Shown: one piece after another, positions 34,528 to 46,600 of the stretch | Position numbering within the stretch: position 1 is the stretch's first letter | Layout of the letters: every line of letters begins with the position of its first letter | Source: Cordia subcordata | Taxonomy: Eukaryota; Streptophyta; Magnoliopsida; Boraginales; Cordiaceae | Direction of reading: 5' to 3' | Assembly (NCBI GenBank): GCA_028554755.1 | Contig: JAPTOF010000015.1 | Span: forward strand, 15,351,001-15,415,000 | DNA: 64,000 bases | Program-made: the position numbers and the translations under genes | The notes under the pieces: generated by a model | What the model saw: only the letters and a program-made list of their open reading frames with translations | Told to the model about the DNA's origin: nothing | Databases searched by the model: none

Positions 34528-35218
34528 ATCTGATGACGATGACGACGACCGAAAGAAGAAAGACAGACGACAAAAGTCTAGTCTGCTCTCACATCAACAG
34601 AAACAGAAGCCTTCCGGAGATGATGATGTGATATGTGGTGTTGCTGCGATTCCTCCCCAACACGACTTCCCACTTCTCTGCACTTCTCTTTGCTTTTAAT
34701 TTTAGTTTTCACTTTAATCAACAACATTGCGTTAAAACTTGGACACTTTATATTTTCCTTTTTTTTAGTATTTAAATTATTTCATATTTTAAATTGCATA
34801 AATCTTCGTATTTTTTCTCGTGCATCCAATGAGGGAATTCTAGTGTTTTTACTAATTTGAGTAACATGTGTTACAAATAACACTTATGCTATGGAGCTTA
34901 TTTTATTTATAAATAAACTTTGTGAAAATTTGTTTTTTTGGATAAATGTTGTTACTTGGTATTTTAAGTTAATTTAATTATTTGTAACTTTAAATTTATA
35001 TTTAAAACACATGTAAACTTAAAATTAATGGTCACATTTTACCTAAATACCCTTTAATTAGGCAAGTATCAAAGTATACATTCTAGTTTTTCATCAAAAA
35101 AATGATGGCTTCCACTACTATAACAACAATCAATAATCAAAGCAAACTAACACTTTGTTATCACTAAAAAAATATTGTGACATGGCATTGCACATCAACT
35201 AGGCATGTAAGCAAAATA
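34528..35218. other. Upstream region of CDKE-1
   Basis: Holds the CDKE-1 5' UTR and promoter, read on minus. No clear TATA box was assigned. The plus-strand open frame starting inside CDKE-1 exon 1 is its antisense. AT-rich from about 34,690 onward, with no other gene. Confidence 0.45.
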
Positions 35219-38170
35219 TGTTGAAGTGACTTTCACGTATCGCCCAAGATTGATGACGTGCAGTATTAAGTCCGAAACATAATACTTTGAAGGCCAAGCA
35301 CTCAAAGGGTTCGAAATAAGTGTTTTGAAGTGTGGAAAAGCTCTAGGCTTCAAAAGCTTGATCGAGAGGGCATAGAAGATCTTCGAGGACTCATTTTTAT
35401 GCAGTTAAAAGCAGTTATATAATTACAATGTTAACTGGTTAATGGGACTTGTCTATATTAGTTTATATATTAGTGTATATCGTATGTTGCCCTATGAAAA
35501 GGTTATATGTGTAAATTGTACCTTAGTATTTATATAAATATACACCAAGTACTCTAATTAGGTTGTGGCACCCAAAATCTCTCTAGCTATATAGTATTAG
35601 ACGACCTAAAAAGCTCTTTAATCTTTTTGCCCATTGCTTTCGCCTCTTTGCTTCTTCATTATGTCACCCCTTGCTCAGTCTTGTTCATTTGCTCCGTTGT
35701 TTTTTCCCTTATCTAACTTTGCAACCAAGCTTGATAGATTCACACACTACTCATTTGTTGTTTTTTACACAAACCCAAGTTTCCCTTCTTATTCCTTACC
35801 CCTCATTGAGATGGCTATTAACTCGACGGTACGCACTGTAATTGTCCCTTATCTCCTCCCTATAATATCACCAGAGTTGCAACTCCTTAACCTTAACAGT
35901 CTTAACATCACAACATTAGATACAATACCATTTTTTATGGGACAAATTATGGGCTGTGGAGATCCCAAATAATCTTGTCATCTTCACATATAAGGTCTCC
36001 TAAATTGTCAACAACACACTCTTTTGTCTAGCATCGGGTTCTTAAAATTATATGGCATGGCCTAAACTTGACAGCCTTGTGTGAACTTTGCTTAATGCCA
36101 CATTCACTAGTGATATTATACAGGATACATACCATCTCCAACCTAGTTGGGCTATTTGGTTAACACTTGAAGAACATTACTTGGATGCTTCTAAGGTGAA
36201 CTCTCACGCCTTGCAGTTACAGTTGCAGGCTTTGTGCAAAAACAATAATTCCTTGGAGTCATATTTGAAGGAATTAAAGACCATAATAGATGCACTTTTT
36301 ACGTGCAAAACCAATCTCTAAGGACGATCTAATAACCATAGCATTGCATGGCGTACCTTTTGAAAACAACACTTTTATCATAACACTTATCAATTCGGGT
36401 GAAGTGCTTACATGAAATAATTACCACAAATTGATATCACAATAAGCCCATTGAAATTCATAGCCTAGTTGCCACTACTTCTTATGTTGCAGCCTCTGTT
36501 TCCTTGTCCGAATCCAGTAATACTCAGAGTAATAGAGGTCGAGGGACTAGAAGTTTCAATCAGCACAATGGCCCAGGATGTAGGCGTGGAGGTAATTCAT
36601 TTTCTCAACTTGGCCAAGAAGGCAATCCATCTCAAAACTCACAAAATGCTCTTTCCCGTGCATTACCTCTGTGTAATTTGGGTTTAGTCTTGTCCAGTAT
36701 GATTCCCTCTAATTTATCTACGAGTTTGGTGTGTCCTCCGTTAGTTTCACTATCCGACCCTATATAAAGGTTTGCTTGGTACTACGCATAGGTCTGTTTT
36801 TGTTACTTGTCAAATATGTAATGTTCCTTTTGACCCAAAAAAAACAAAAATGTAATGTTCCTAGACATATTGTTGTTCAATATCTATATCGGTTTAATCA
36901 TGCTATCGTAGCTTTTGATTGTTATGCATGCTAGTGAAACCAACGATTTACGTACTATCTGGATTTGGCTGCCTTCTCATATGATGCCTAATTCAGGTAT
37001 ATTGATGCTTTTAGATCCATATATCGGTTACTCTAAGATTTTGGTTGGTAATGGCGTGTAGTTACCCATTCAAAACATAGGCACAACATGTTTAAAAACT
37101 TTTGATTGTCCCCTTATCCTTAAAGATGTTCTACATAATGCTCAGTTTTCATATAAATTTTTATCTATTAAAAAACTATTTTCTGACAATAACTATCATG
37201 TGATATTTGATTCCATTTCTTTTTCTCTCAAGGACAAGATCACATGCCTTTCTCCTTTGCATTCCACCATCATTAGTAACGTGTGGCATTGTTGCCTAGG
37301 TCATTTGAACTCTCATTTGATGTCTTATTTAAAATCCAAAGACTTTATTCAATGTTCTAATTTTTCTTCATGTGAGGAGTGCAATTTAGGCAAAATCACT
37401 AATTTATTTTTTAGTCAATATGACAACATGCTCCCCATCTCCTTCATTTGATTCATTTTGGTGGGCATTCCAGTTATGTCATATAAATATATAGGGATAC
37501 AAATACTATGTTGTTTTTGTTTGTGATTTCTCGCTTTACATGGACTTTTCCTATGGCGCGTAGAGGTTTTCATGCATTTTTAATCTTTTAAACTCAAGTT
37601 GAGCAATTTCAAAGTGATGGTGGGAGTGAATTTGAAAACATTGCACTTAAAGAATTTCTCATTCATCAAGGCATTGTTTTTAATAAATCTTGTCTTGATA
37701 CACCTTAGCAAAATTGATAAATGTAAACAGCGACACATCACTGATGTTTTACGGACTTCTCTAATTCATGCATCCATGCCTCAATCTTTTTGGGTTGATG
37801 TTGCATACACTGCTGTGTACACCATTAATTGATTCTTGTCTCCTTCACTTAGGTACAAGTCGCCATTGAAGTTTCTCTTTCAGAGGACCTTTGACAGTCA
37901 CTTTCTTAGGTTGTTCATCTATGCTTGTTTTCCAAATTCGTTGTCTCGTGTTGCACATAAACTAGAACCTAGGTGTGCAGCATGTATCTTCTTAGGTTAA
38001 ATGGTAATGCGAATGACTATAAGAGATATTGTTGTTTACATCCTCAAACTGGGAAGGTGTACATTAGTTGCCATGTTCATTTCGATCAGAATCCTTACTT
38101 CACTCTATCCACCTCTTGTCTAGTATAGTCATCTCCTTTGGTCAACATTCCCCTTTCAAGCAGTTCATTA
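35219..38170 (+). mobile_element. Element J: strongly decayed Ty1/copia fragment (possible LTR, gag, PR, INT)
   Basis: A possible 5' LTR runs from TGTTGAAG at 35,219 to about 35,594, followed by AGTATTAGACG, a poor primer-site match. Gag, protease-region and integrase pieces follow on plus. RT and RNase H are absent, so the element is truncated at about 38,170. It lies between the two host genes, upstream of both. Confidence 0.65.
35634..38170 (+). pseudogene. Element J gag, protease and integrase pseudogene
   Basis: Gag-like text at 36,088-36,321 (AIWLTLEEHY, LQLQLQAL, SYLKELKTI), an Arg/Gly-rich piece near 36,520-36,600, a protease-like segment near 36,960-37,060, GAG-pre-integrase (NVWHCCLGHLNSHLM, then CEECNLGK) at about 37,280-37,395, and integrase core and C-terminal pieces (SFWVDVAYTA) to about 38,100. 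It has frequent stops and frame changes, with no region open over 120 codons. Confidence 0.7.
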
Positions 38171-39200
38171 ACCTTCCTCAACTAGTGTTGGTGTTGTTGT
38201 GTGTGAAAATTTGCAAGACAGGAAAAAAGTGAAAAACTTAAATGAGTAGAAAAGAATCAGGTAAGGCACTTCTAAAAAGTTTTCTTAAAAACAGTGATTT
38301 CCCCACTCTAGGTGCAGATGGACTTGTAGAAATGCTATTCCTAGGATACAATGCCTAACATTAGAATTTAACAAGGCTGCACTCCTTATAAATTCTTTGA
38401 ACTAGAAACCTAAACTCAAGAAATAATTTAGGAAATTTGTTAGAAGAAGAAAATGTTGATAGAAGATTGGAAGAGAGAAAATTGAGTTGTACGTCCTTCA
38501 CACGCTTGATCATCTATTTATAGGACACTACATGATGATTAATAAACCGAGACGACTCTTGATCGATCATATTGGATGCAACATAAGGAAAAGAAATTTT
38601 CACGAAGTGGTGCAACTTTTGTCAGCACAAAAGACGACCAAGAAATTTAAATTTTGCAAAAGAAATGCAAACTAACCATTGCATCTCATAAGACCAACCC
38701 TTTTTTTCTAATGTAATAATATATATACAACTATATATATATAGATATAGATATAGATATAGATATAGTAGATAATATATACAACAGGTGTAGGGTTATC
38801 TACCCCTTCGTCCTTCTTTATCCTATGCATTGCATCTTCATAGTTAGGGACTCTATCTCCATTGCTTTCTCCTCAGTCAGCTATCCTACCCTCGCATATT
38901 CAATTATTATAAATCAACAATGATTGAATAATATATTTAAACTGAAAAGATAATGATTTAAACTAAAAAAAGGTAATGGACGAATAATATATTTATTTGA
39001 GTTAAACTTTTTTCGGGAAAAAGAATGGATAGAATTAACTCATATAACATTAAAAGTAAGCATAGATGTATCGGCCTATAATAAGTATAATCAAATACTA
39101 AGGGGCAAAGAGGGTCCAAAGTCGATTTAGGTAAATAGAAGTAGGGAGATATGCCTAACCCATGTATAAAAGGTCAACCCTAGGAAAGTAAATCAATTTA
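38171..39200. other. Intergenic stretch between J and the MITE
   Basis: No gene. A (GATATA)n microsatellite sits at about 38,741-38,769. The minus strand near 38,510-38,525 reads CTATAAATAG, which could be the TATA box of an unrecognised LTR, but no paired repeat was found. Confidence 0.4.
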
Positions 39201-39428
39201 GGGCTTGTTTGGATTGATTTTTTTTCAAGAAAAAATACTTTTTTTTCATGAAAAAGTTATATTAAATTTGCAATAATTATTTGATCTGGCTTCCAAAAAA
39301 GCTGAAACTCTAAAAAAAACTCAAATACAGCTTTTTTAAGAAGCTAGAATTTTTAGGTTCTCAAAAAAGTTATTTTTCAAAAGCTGTTAAAAAAAATACT
39401 TTAAAAAAAAGCCAATCCAAATAGGCCC
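39201..39428. mobile_element. Tourist-like (PIF/Harbinger) MITE, 228 bp
   Basis: Terminal inverted repeats GGGCTTGTTTGGATTG and (reverse complement) GGGCCTATTTGGATTG match at 14 of 16 positions. A TTA duplication flanks it at 39,198-39,200 and 39,429-39,431. TTA target sites and GGGC..GTTTGG ends are the signature of Tourist/PIF-Harbinger MITEs. No coding capacity. Confidence 0.85.
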
Positions 39429-40081
39429 TTAAGAAGTCATTTTGGGAGCATGTACTTAATTGAAGGAAATTGTGCCAAATCCTCTTGATTGATTGGAAGA
39501 TTAGCCTGTGATTTAGGGCTTAGGCATCCTTATATAGGAGGAGATGGACGATCATGGGGGGCACGAGATATCAACCATATGCACTTATCCAAACCGTAGC
39601 TTCATCAACAGCCTTACTCTATTATAAAGGGTTCTTGGTCTATCCCAAGGAGTAGGTTAAAGTCTTAATTGTAGGTATAGATATCTACAATAGATAAATA
39701 CACACACACATACATATATATATATATATTAAAATTCATATATAAATGTAGATTTTACAAAAAGATTTAAGCTAGGAAATAATTTTTGCTAACCAAAATA
39801 TGAATTAAATTTTTTTTGGAGGAAAAAGGAGGCATGGTATGATGACACATGGTATAAACTAAAAGAACAAAAAGCTACTTTTTTTTCGCTTCGATTTTGA
39901 CAAAAAAAAACTACTTTATAATGTATATAGTTAATTTTTCTTTTGGTTGAAAAAGTCTGCAATAGCAAAGGGAGAGAAAGAAGAAATGATTTTTTACTTT
40001 TTTTGAAAAAAGGAAATAAACGAAGATATAGTATAATTTCAACATGTTGGTGTAACATGAGATTCAAAGATTAACATGTTA

Positions 40082-40172
40082 GAGGGTGTTTGGCTTTGTT
40101 TATTTTAGGTGCTTACAAAAAATACATTATCATGTGCTTATAAGCACTAAATAAGCAAAGCCAAACACCCTC
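40082..40172. mobile_element. Short Tourist-like MITE, 91 bp, near-complete hairpin
   Basis: Perfect 17-bp terminal inverted repeats (GAGGGTGTTTGGCTTTG) continue as an imperfect palindrome through about 32 bp per arm. TTA duplications are at 40,079-40,081 and 40,173-40,175. It lies about 430 bp upstream of the NDC1 start codon. Confidence 0.9.
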
Positions 40173-40423
40173 TTAGTATGACATGCCATGTTAATCTCTT
40201 AAAAATTTAAACTATTATATAGATTCTATTTTTGTTATAAATGACATTTTAGCATACAAACAAACCATCAATGAAATGAATTAAATCCAACTATTTCGAG
40301 GAACACAAAGTAATTTAATATTTAATTTTTAATAATAATAATATACAATAAAACTACTTAGTGATCCCTTAAATTCGTAATGCTTTGAAATCGCGTGGAA
40401 GCAAAGGAGCCATACAAGAGGTG

Positions 40424-40455
40424 TATATATCTGTATATATATATGTGTGTGTGTA
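40424..40455 (+). promoter_or_regulatory. Possible NDC1 core promoter TATA region
   Basis: A TA-rich TATATATCTGTATATATATATG followed by (TG)n lies about 160-185 bp upstream of the NDC1 ATG. The spacing suits a TATA box with a 5' UTR of about 130-150 nt containing (CAT)n and (AC)n runs. It could equally be simple repeat. Confidence 0.3.
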
Positions 40456-40606
40456 CTGTACAAAAACACAGTCGAAGAAACACAGTCGAAGTAATTCACA
40501 ACTTCGCAACCACCATCATCATCATCATTATCTCGGCGAGTTCACAATTACTAATACCAAACACACACACACATACACACCTTATCCTCACCCTCACCTT
40601 CAGAAA

Positions 40607-43600
40607 ATGATGGCACAGGCTGCTGCTGCTGCTGTTTCTGCTTCAACCTCAACATTAGGACTACTCCTCAGCCGTGAGCTATCTCTCTTCTCACCCTTTC
40701 CTTTGCTTTGCTTTTCTTTTTAGTCTTCTTATTTATACTCTAAAAAGAAAAGGCTAATAAAAAAATTGTGATTATGTGAACCTCAATTTTTTTGTGTTTC
40801 TTGTTGGTATGAAGTAAAAATAAAAAATAAAAATTTATTTTTAGGAGCCGAAACGCCGCGGTGGCCGTGGCAGTCACGTAAATTTCCGGTCAGGCCGTGG
40901 CATTTTGCCAACTCTAGTAGTTCAAGGCGTGGATTGTGGCGCAGTATTGTTAATAATGGCATTGCTTCACCAGCGGGTGCAACTGAGAGCTCTCTCGGGG
41001 GCGTTATGGAGATGACTTCTGAAAATGAAGCTAAGCCACCCCCTACTTACACCTGGCCTCATAAAAAGGTAGCCCCCTTACTTTTATCCTTCCTTATTCA
41101 TTGATTCGGTTGATTATTTTGGGAAAAAAGAAATTGCTTGCTTAAAATTTGAATAAGAGATTGCATAGTGTTTGGAATCACTTGCGGTACGAAATGAATT
41201 CCATGAGGATTTGCATTTTCAAATGAATTCTCTTGTTTGGATTTGTAAACTAGTTCTAAATTAATTCTATCATTTGTATCTCCGAATTGTGTTTGAAACA
41301 CGTGGAATTGGAATTAATATATATATATATATATATTTTACTTAAATAACTTTTTGTTATAATATTTTTTGTTATTATAATTTTAATGGAACAAAGGGAA
41401 TAGAAATAATTTTATAAGAAAATTGCTAATCAAGAAGATCCTCGAACGAGTAATAGTTGAGTTTATAAGACAATGGTAAACAATGAAGATTGTAGCTCAA
41501 ACATATTAGTATGGTATCATTTAAATAATTATAGGGATTTAAAAAGTTGGATTTACAAATGAATTCCACTTTTTAATTTAAAAATTTTGTTTTTATGGAT
41601 TTTTTGTTTTAAAATTATCTAACTATGTTGTTTAGCACTTTAACTACTCTCAGTTGAACTGTATTCATTTGTTGTTGTTGTTTGACGTTTATAGATTATA
41701 GAATCAATATTTCTTGATTGTTTAACCATATCATCAAATGTTAAAAAAGGAAAGAAAGGTGACATTTGCTGTACTTGATCAAATATACTTGCCTGTTTCT
41801 TGTTAGTGTTGCCTTATCCAAATTTCTAATTATTTGTCTTCCCGCTGTATCTTTTGAATTTTTTATACACTGGGAAACTAAATTTTCATGGTTGCCATGA
41901 AGCTTGAATCTTATGAACACAGCACTGAGATTAAAAGGATTCTTCTATTAAGTAATTGTTCCCAAAGATAGCTTCAAGATTGACGAAAGAGAAGTCATAA
42001 CATACAGCTTACTTAAAAAGATATGAGTAACATCTAACTGTATGCAGTTTTGTTATTTCAGAGACCGAGGGTATGCATACTAGGTGGTGGCTTTGGAGGT
42101 CTCTACACTGCACTAAGATTGGAGTCACTCGTATGGCCTGATGACAAGAAACCCCAGGTGGTTTGATTTCAACTGGCATATGTGTGTCTATGCATGTGTA
42201 TGTTATTTATAGATAGAATAGTCCCTCATTATTTGTGTACATTCACGTGTGCATCAGATTGCTAGTCACTTGAACTTGGCATGACATTTATTACTATATT
42301 AGGAAAGTACTTGATCTACACTCCTAGCAGTTTGCAGGCCAAAGCATAGTATCTGTAAGAATATAAATGCATTAAAAAAAAAAGTAAAGGTTTGGAGGGT
42401 GGAATTTCAGCAGTGAAAGTGGAATGTATTTATGTCACCTGACACAAGATGTGGAGTGGTGGTCTTCTACAAGAAAACAGGAAAACTAAAAGGGGAGATA
42501 AAATAAAGAGAGAGAGGGCCATCATGTTGCTGGAACTAATGCTGTGTTATCATTTGCTGCGAGCGTGTAATTATTACATGCAAAAAATGTTGGAAGGAGC
42601 AAATAATTTGCTCTGATCAGTGATCACCATTCAGAAGATATTAAAAACTACTGCAAAAGGAATGAAACAAGGGTCAGATATTTTGGTTAGCACTCATGTC
42701 TTTCTTTCCCTTTTTTTTCCTATCATTTCAGCGTGCCATGCTTCTCAGGCTCTATCTGGGCAGCCTTTTAGAAAGCTTTTAGGTAAAAGCTAATGTTAAT
42801 AAAAGCTGAAAAATTAATAAGCTCCAAATTAGAGTTCTCCAAAAATTCTTTTGAAAGCTGCTTGTGCACATGTTTGACTTCTCTCCTTTTGCAATCAGTT
42901 TTGCTACAGCACCTGCTGCATACATATTGGGAAGTTATATTTTATCTTTTATCTTTTTGTTTACAAATTACCACTTCATATCTTTCAAAGTTCAATATTA
43001 CCCTTAGAATAGTTGAAATCTCAACATCTAGAAGGTAAGGCCAAACTGTCATAGATTCTGTTCAACAATACTTCTAGGCAAAGTTCTATTGCTGGAAGCT
43101 CTATAGTTGAAAAGCTAAAATTTCACGTCTAGGTCAAATAGAGTCTTATACTGAGATTGTTGCTTAGCAGGACATTTTCTTGATGTTAGCTTTGCTTGTG
43201 GTTTTGCATAATGCATTGTGTATTAGTTATCATGGTAAGAGGAGCTTGGAGAAAATAGTTCATAAAGTATACCTGATGGTCACAGTAACTTGCTCAAACT
43301 TTTAGAGAAGAAATAAAAGAAGTGAATTTTGAAATTTTAGCTTATTGAAGCTATCTCCTGTTTTGCACCTTGGTATTAGTTTTTAACTTATGTTTGACAT
43401 TATGGGAATATTTGCTACTTCTAATACAGTGCTGCTTTTGCCATTTCATAGCATCTCTTTTAAATGGGATGTGTGGGTTATGGCTGCTAGATCCACTGAT
43501 TTAGAGGAAAGTGATCCCTTAATGTCTTATTTGAGTTAAAGTCAGAAATATTAGTAATTTAAAATAGTAGTAAAAGATTCTCAAAAAATTTCTTACCTTG

Positions 43601-46600
43601 AAAAGTATTTGTTGGCTATGGGAGCAGGTGGTTCTTGTAGATCAATCTGAACGTTTTGTTTTTAAGCCGATGTTGTATGAGCTTCTGTCTGGAGGTATGC
43701 TGTTTTCCTGTCTATTATATAGTTGATATTATTTCTCTAGACAATATCAGTCTAAGAAGCACGGCTACAGGCTTGGGTAACGGAATAACATAGCACGAGA
43801 AGGTTGGCACACATCAAAGGACGCGACATGTTATATATGGATGTATAATTGTATATTTATATCTTATTTGTCTATGTGCAAACAGAATCCTCCAAAAACA
43901 TGCTTTCCAAATTGGTCTAATATATATTAGTAAAATTCCAACGTTAGAGATTGTCTAAAAATAAAGCACCATAAAATGTAAAAGTACTTGCACAAAATGG
44001 AGTGAAAAAAAAGAAAGAAGATGCGAAATTATCGGGATTCTCTTCTAAAGCATTCTCTGATAGATTTATATACTAGTAACATTACAAGAAATTAAGCATT
44101 CTTTGGTAGATTTATATACTAGTGACAATACAAGAAAATTACAATGTTTTGTATTATTCAGTTTCAATTTGAAGACAACTCAACTTTATTTATTTTTATT
44201 TTTATTTTTTCACAGTCCATTAGAGAATGGTGGAATTCACTTGGATAAGTTCTAGGCACTTTCACCTTTTACTAAAACCTTTGTGATATCAACAGGGATT
44301 TGAGCCTAACTTTTTCATTTGGTCAAATGACCAATTTTGCTAAATTTCCAACAACTTGTTGTATAAGTGTGCAAAAGTGCTCGTTACTTTGACTTTTTAT
44401 TTTTTCCCTTCAAATGGTCAAAGGAGTTTTAGGGGCATGTATGAGATAGTGGAGACACATATCTGACATCAATATGTTATAGAAAGTGTTGTTGCTTCTT
44501 AGATCTCAGCTCTTAAATTTCACAACGTTGTCAACTCACAAGACAAATGTTTTTCAACTGCAGAAGTAGACACATGGGAGATAGCCCCACGTTTCACAGA
44601 CTTGCTTGCCAACACTAATGTGCAGTTTCTAAAAGACAGGGTCAAATGTCTGCTTCCTTGTGACCATGTAGGATTGAGTAGATCTCCCATCTCTGGCTCG
44701 GGAGGAGCTGTTCTTCTGGAAAGTGGTCTCCAAATTGAATATGACTGGTATGGCTTTGAGGAGCTTTAAATAGCATACACTTTATATCTTGGTGAAATCC
44801 ATATGGTTACCTGTGAACTGGGTGTGGAAATTCATTCTGTAAACTTCTATTTAGTAAATTCAAGCAAACAAACAAGAATACATCCTAAGGATTGCTTAAG
44901 ACTGGTATATAGGTAAAATGGAAACGTATAAAAAACCCTAAAATTGTTAGAATCAAGTTGGTATTTGGCTATTTGCTAAAGTTGAGTCATGTTAGCAGAA
45001 ACATGTAAAAACTTGTAGGAAAGATGTTGTTTCATTCAGATCCAGTAAACATTCAATGTTGGGCGAGATTTTGCTGTTTCTGTTTTGATGTTTATAAAGA
45101 TGAGAAAGGGAGCCAAAAATAGTGGATCTCTCTCTCTCTCTCTCTCTCTCTGTGTCTCGTCCTCTCTGTAAATCCCTTCGAGGTCTTTTCAGTTAAAGTT
45201 ACAATTACTGCAAGAATACAACAATGACTCAAGTACAAGAAAGGGTTCCAACGACCAAGGGTGTATAGGTGTAGGTTGTATGTCTCTCCTTTTAGACCTC
45301 TAATTGCCATGGATTTATGTTCCATTGTTGCTCTAATTGCTGCTGTGATTTCTCTCCCTCTTGCCCACAATGCAAGCTTGCTGATTTTCTTTCCACGACG
45401 ATAGCCATTTAGTGGAGCTTAATATATGGTCAACACATGATTTTTGGACTAGGGCCTTACGGACACGTCATGGGCTAATGGTTTAGAGCCCACTACACTC
45501 TCTCTCTTGCTTGTCCTCTCTCTCTCTCTCACACACACACATGCACACACATTTTTCTCTTTTCATATTTTGTTGCTTAATTTGTAACTGATTTTTTGGT
45601 TTGCTGATTTTGTGTTTTTGCTTTTTGGGGATTCTCTGCCACTCTGGAAAGACAATTTTTTTCGTGAAACTAACATTCTAGTGCCCTCGGTAGACCCTTT
45701 TTGTAATTACTTTTATGATAAAGTTTTGAAGTCCTCAGTTGTGTGGAAAGGGCCTTGTGAGGTTGGAAGGAATCTCCTTTATGAAGATTATGAAAACTTT
45801 TTAAGTTCTTGTGTTGGAAATTCAAAATTAAATTAAATCCCATAATTTATGTGAATATCCCATTATTTATGTAAATGAGAGTGATTGTAGGGATAGATTT
45901 GTATTCCAATTATACAAGATTAGCTGTAAATATATTTTCCAGATTTCTTGTGGTAGAATGTCAAACTTTCCTAGAATAGCTCTATCTTGCTGTAAAAAAT
46001 CTACGTAAACAAAGCATTTAAAGTATACAGAAAATTCCAGTTTTTTCCTCATGGTATCTCGAGCTTTAGTTTTCTCTTTAGGATAAAAAATCTCATTACG
46101 ATAGGCCTTCATTGCTAAGCCATTCTTCTAACTCTTTATGTGCTTTTTCTTTTTCTACTTTGTTTTTTATTCATAAAGAAAGTAGTCTGCACTTTTTTGT
46201 TCAGCCTTCATTACTGAAATCTCTTATACTCAATCAAACAAGAGAATTACAATTTGGTTGCCACAATTGAAAAGGTTTCTAGTACTCAATCACAATCGAC
46301 TGCCCAATTTGAGGATGTGAAAGTTAGTTAAACAGTAGGAGAATTACAAAACATTCAATCTGCATACAAATTGAATGGAAAAAACTATATGAAGTGGTCT
46401 CAAGTTGTTCGAAGCTTTTTAAAAGAGAAGGGAAAATTGAGCCATCTTCTCGGTACTAGGCCAAGAAGGGAGATCCCAATTTCGATGCTTGGGATAATGA
46501 GGATTCCATGGTCATGTCTTGGTTATGGGATTCCATGCAACCAGAAATCAGTGATACATTTATGTTCCTGTCAACATCTAAAGAAATTTGGGAAGCTAAA

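Noticed and set aside
34424..34699. Plus-strand Leu-rich open frame
   Set aside because: Antisense of the poly-Asn coding repeat of CDKE-1 exon 1.
38487..38675. Plus-strand open frame of 62 codons, next to a minus-strand TATA-like motif
   Set aside because: Looks like part of an unrecognised LTR; no paired repeat or domain to support a gene or element call.
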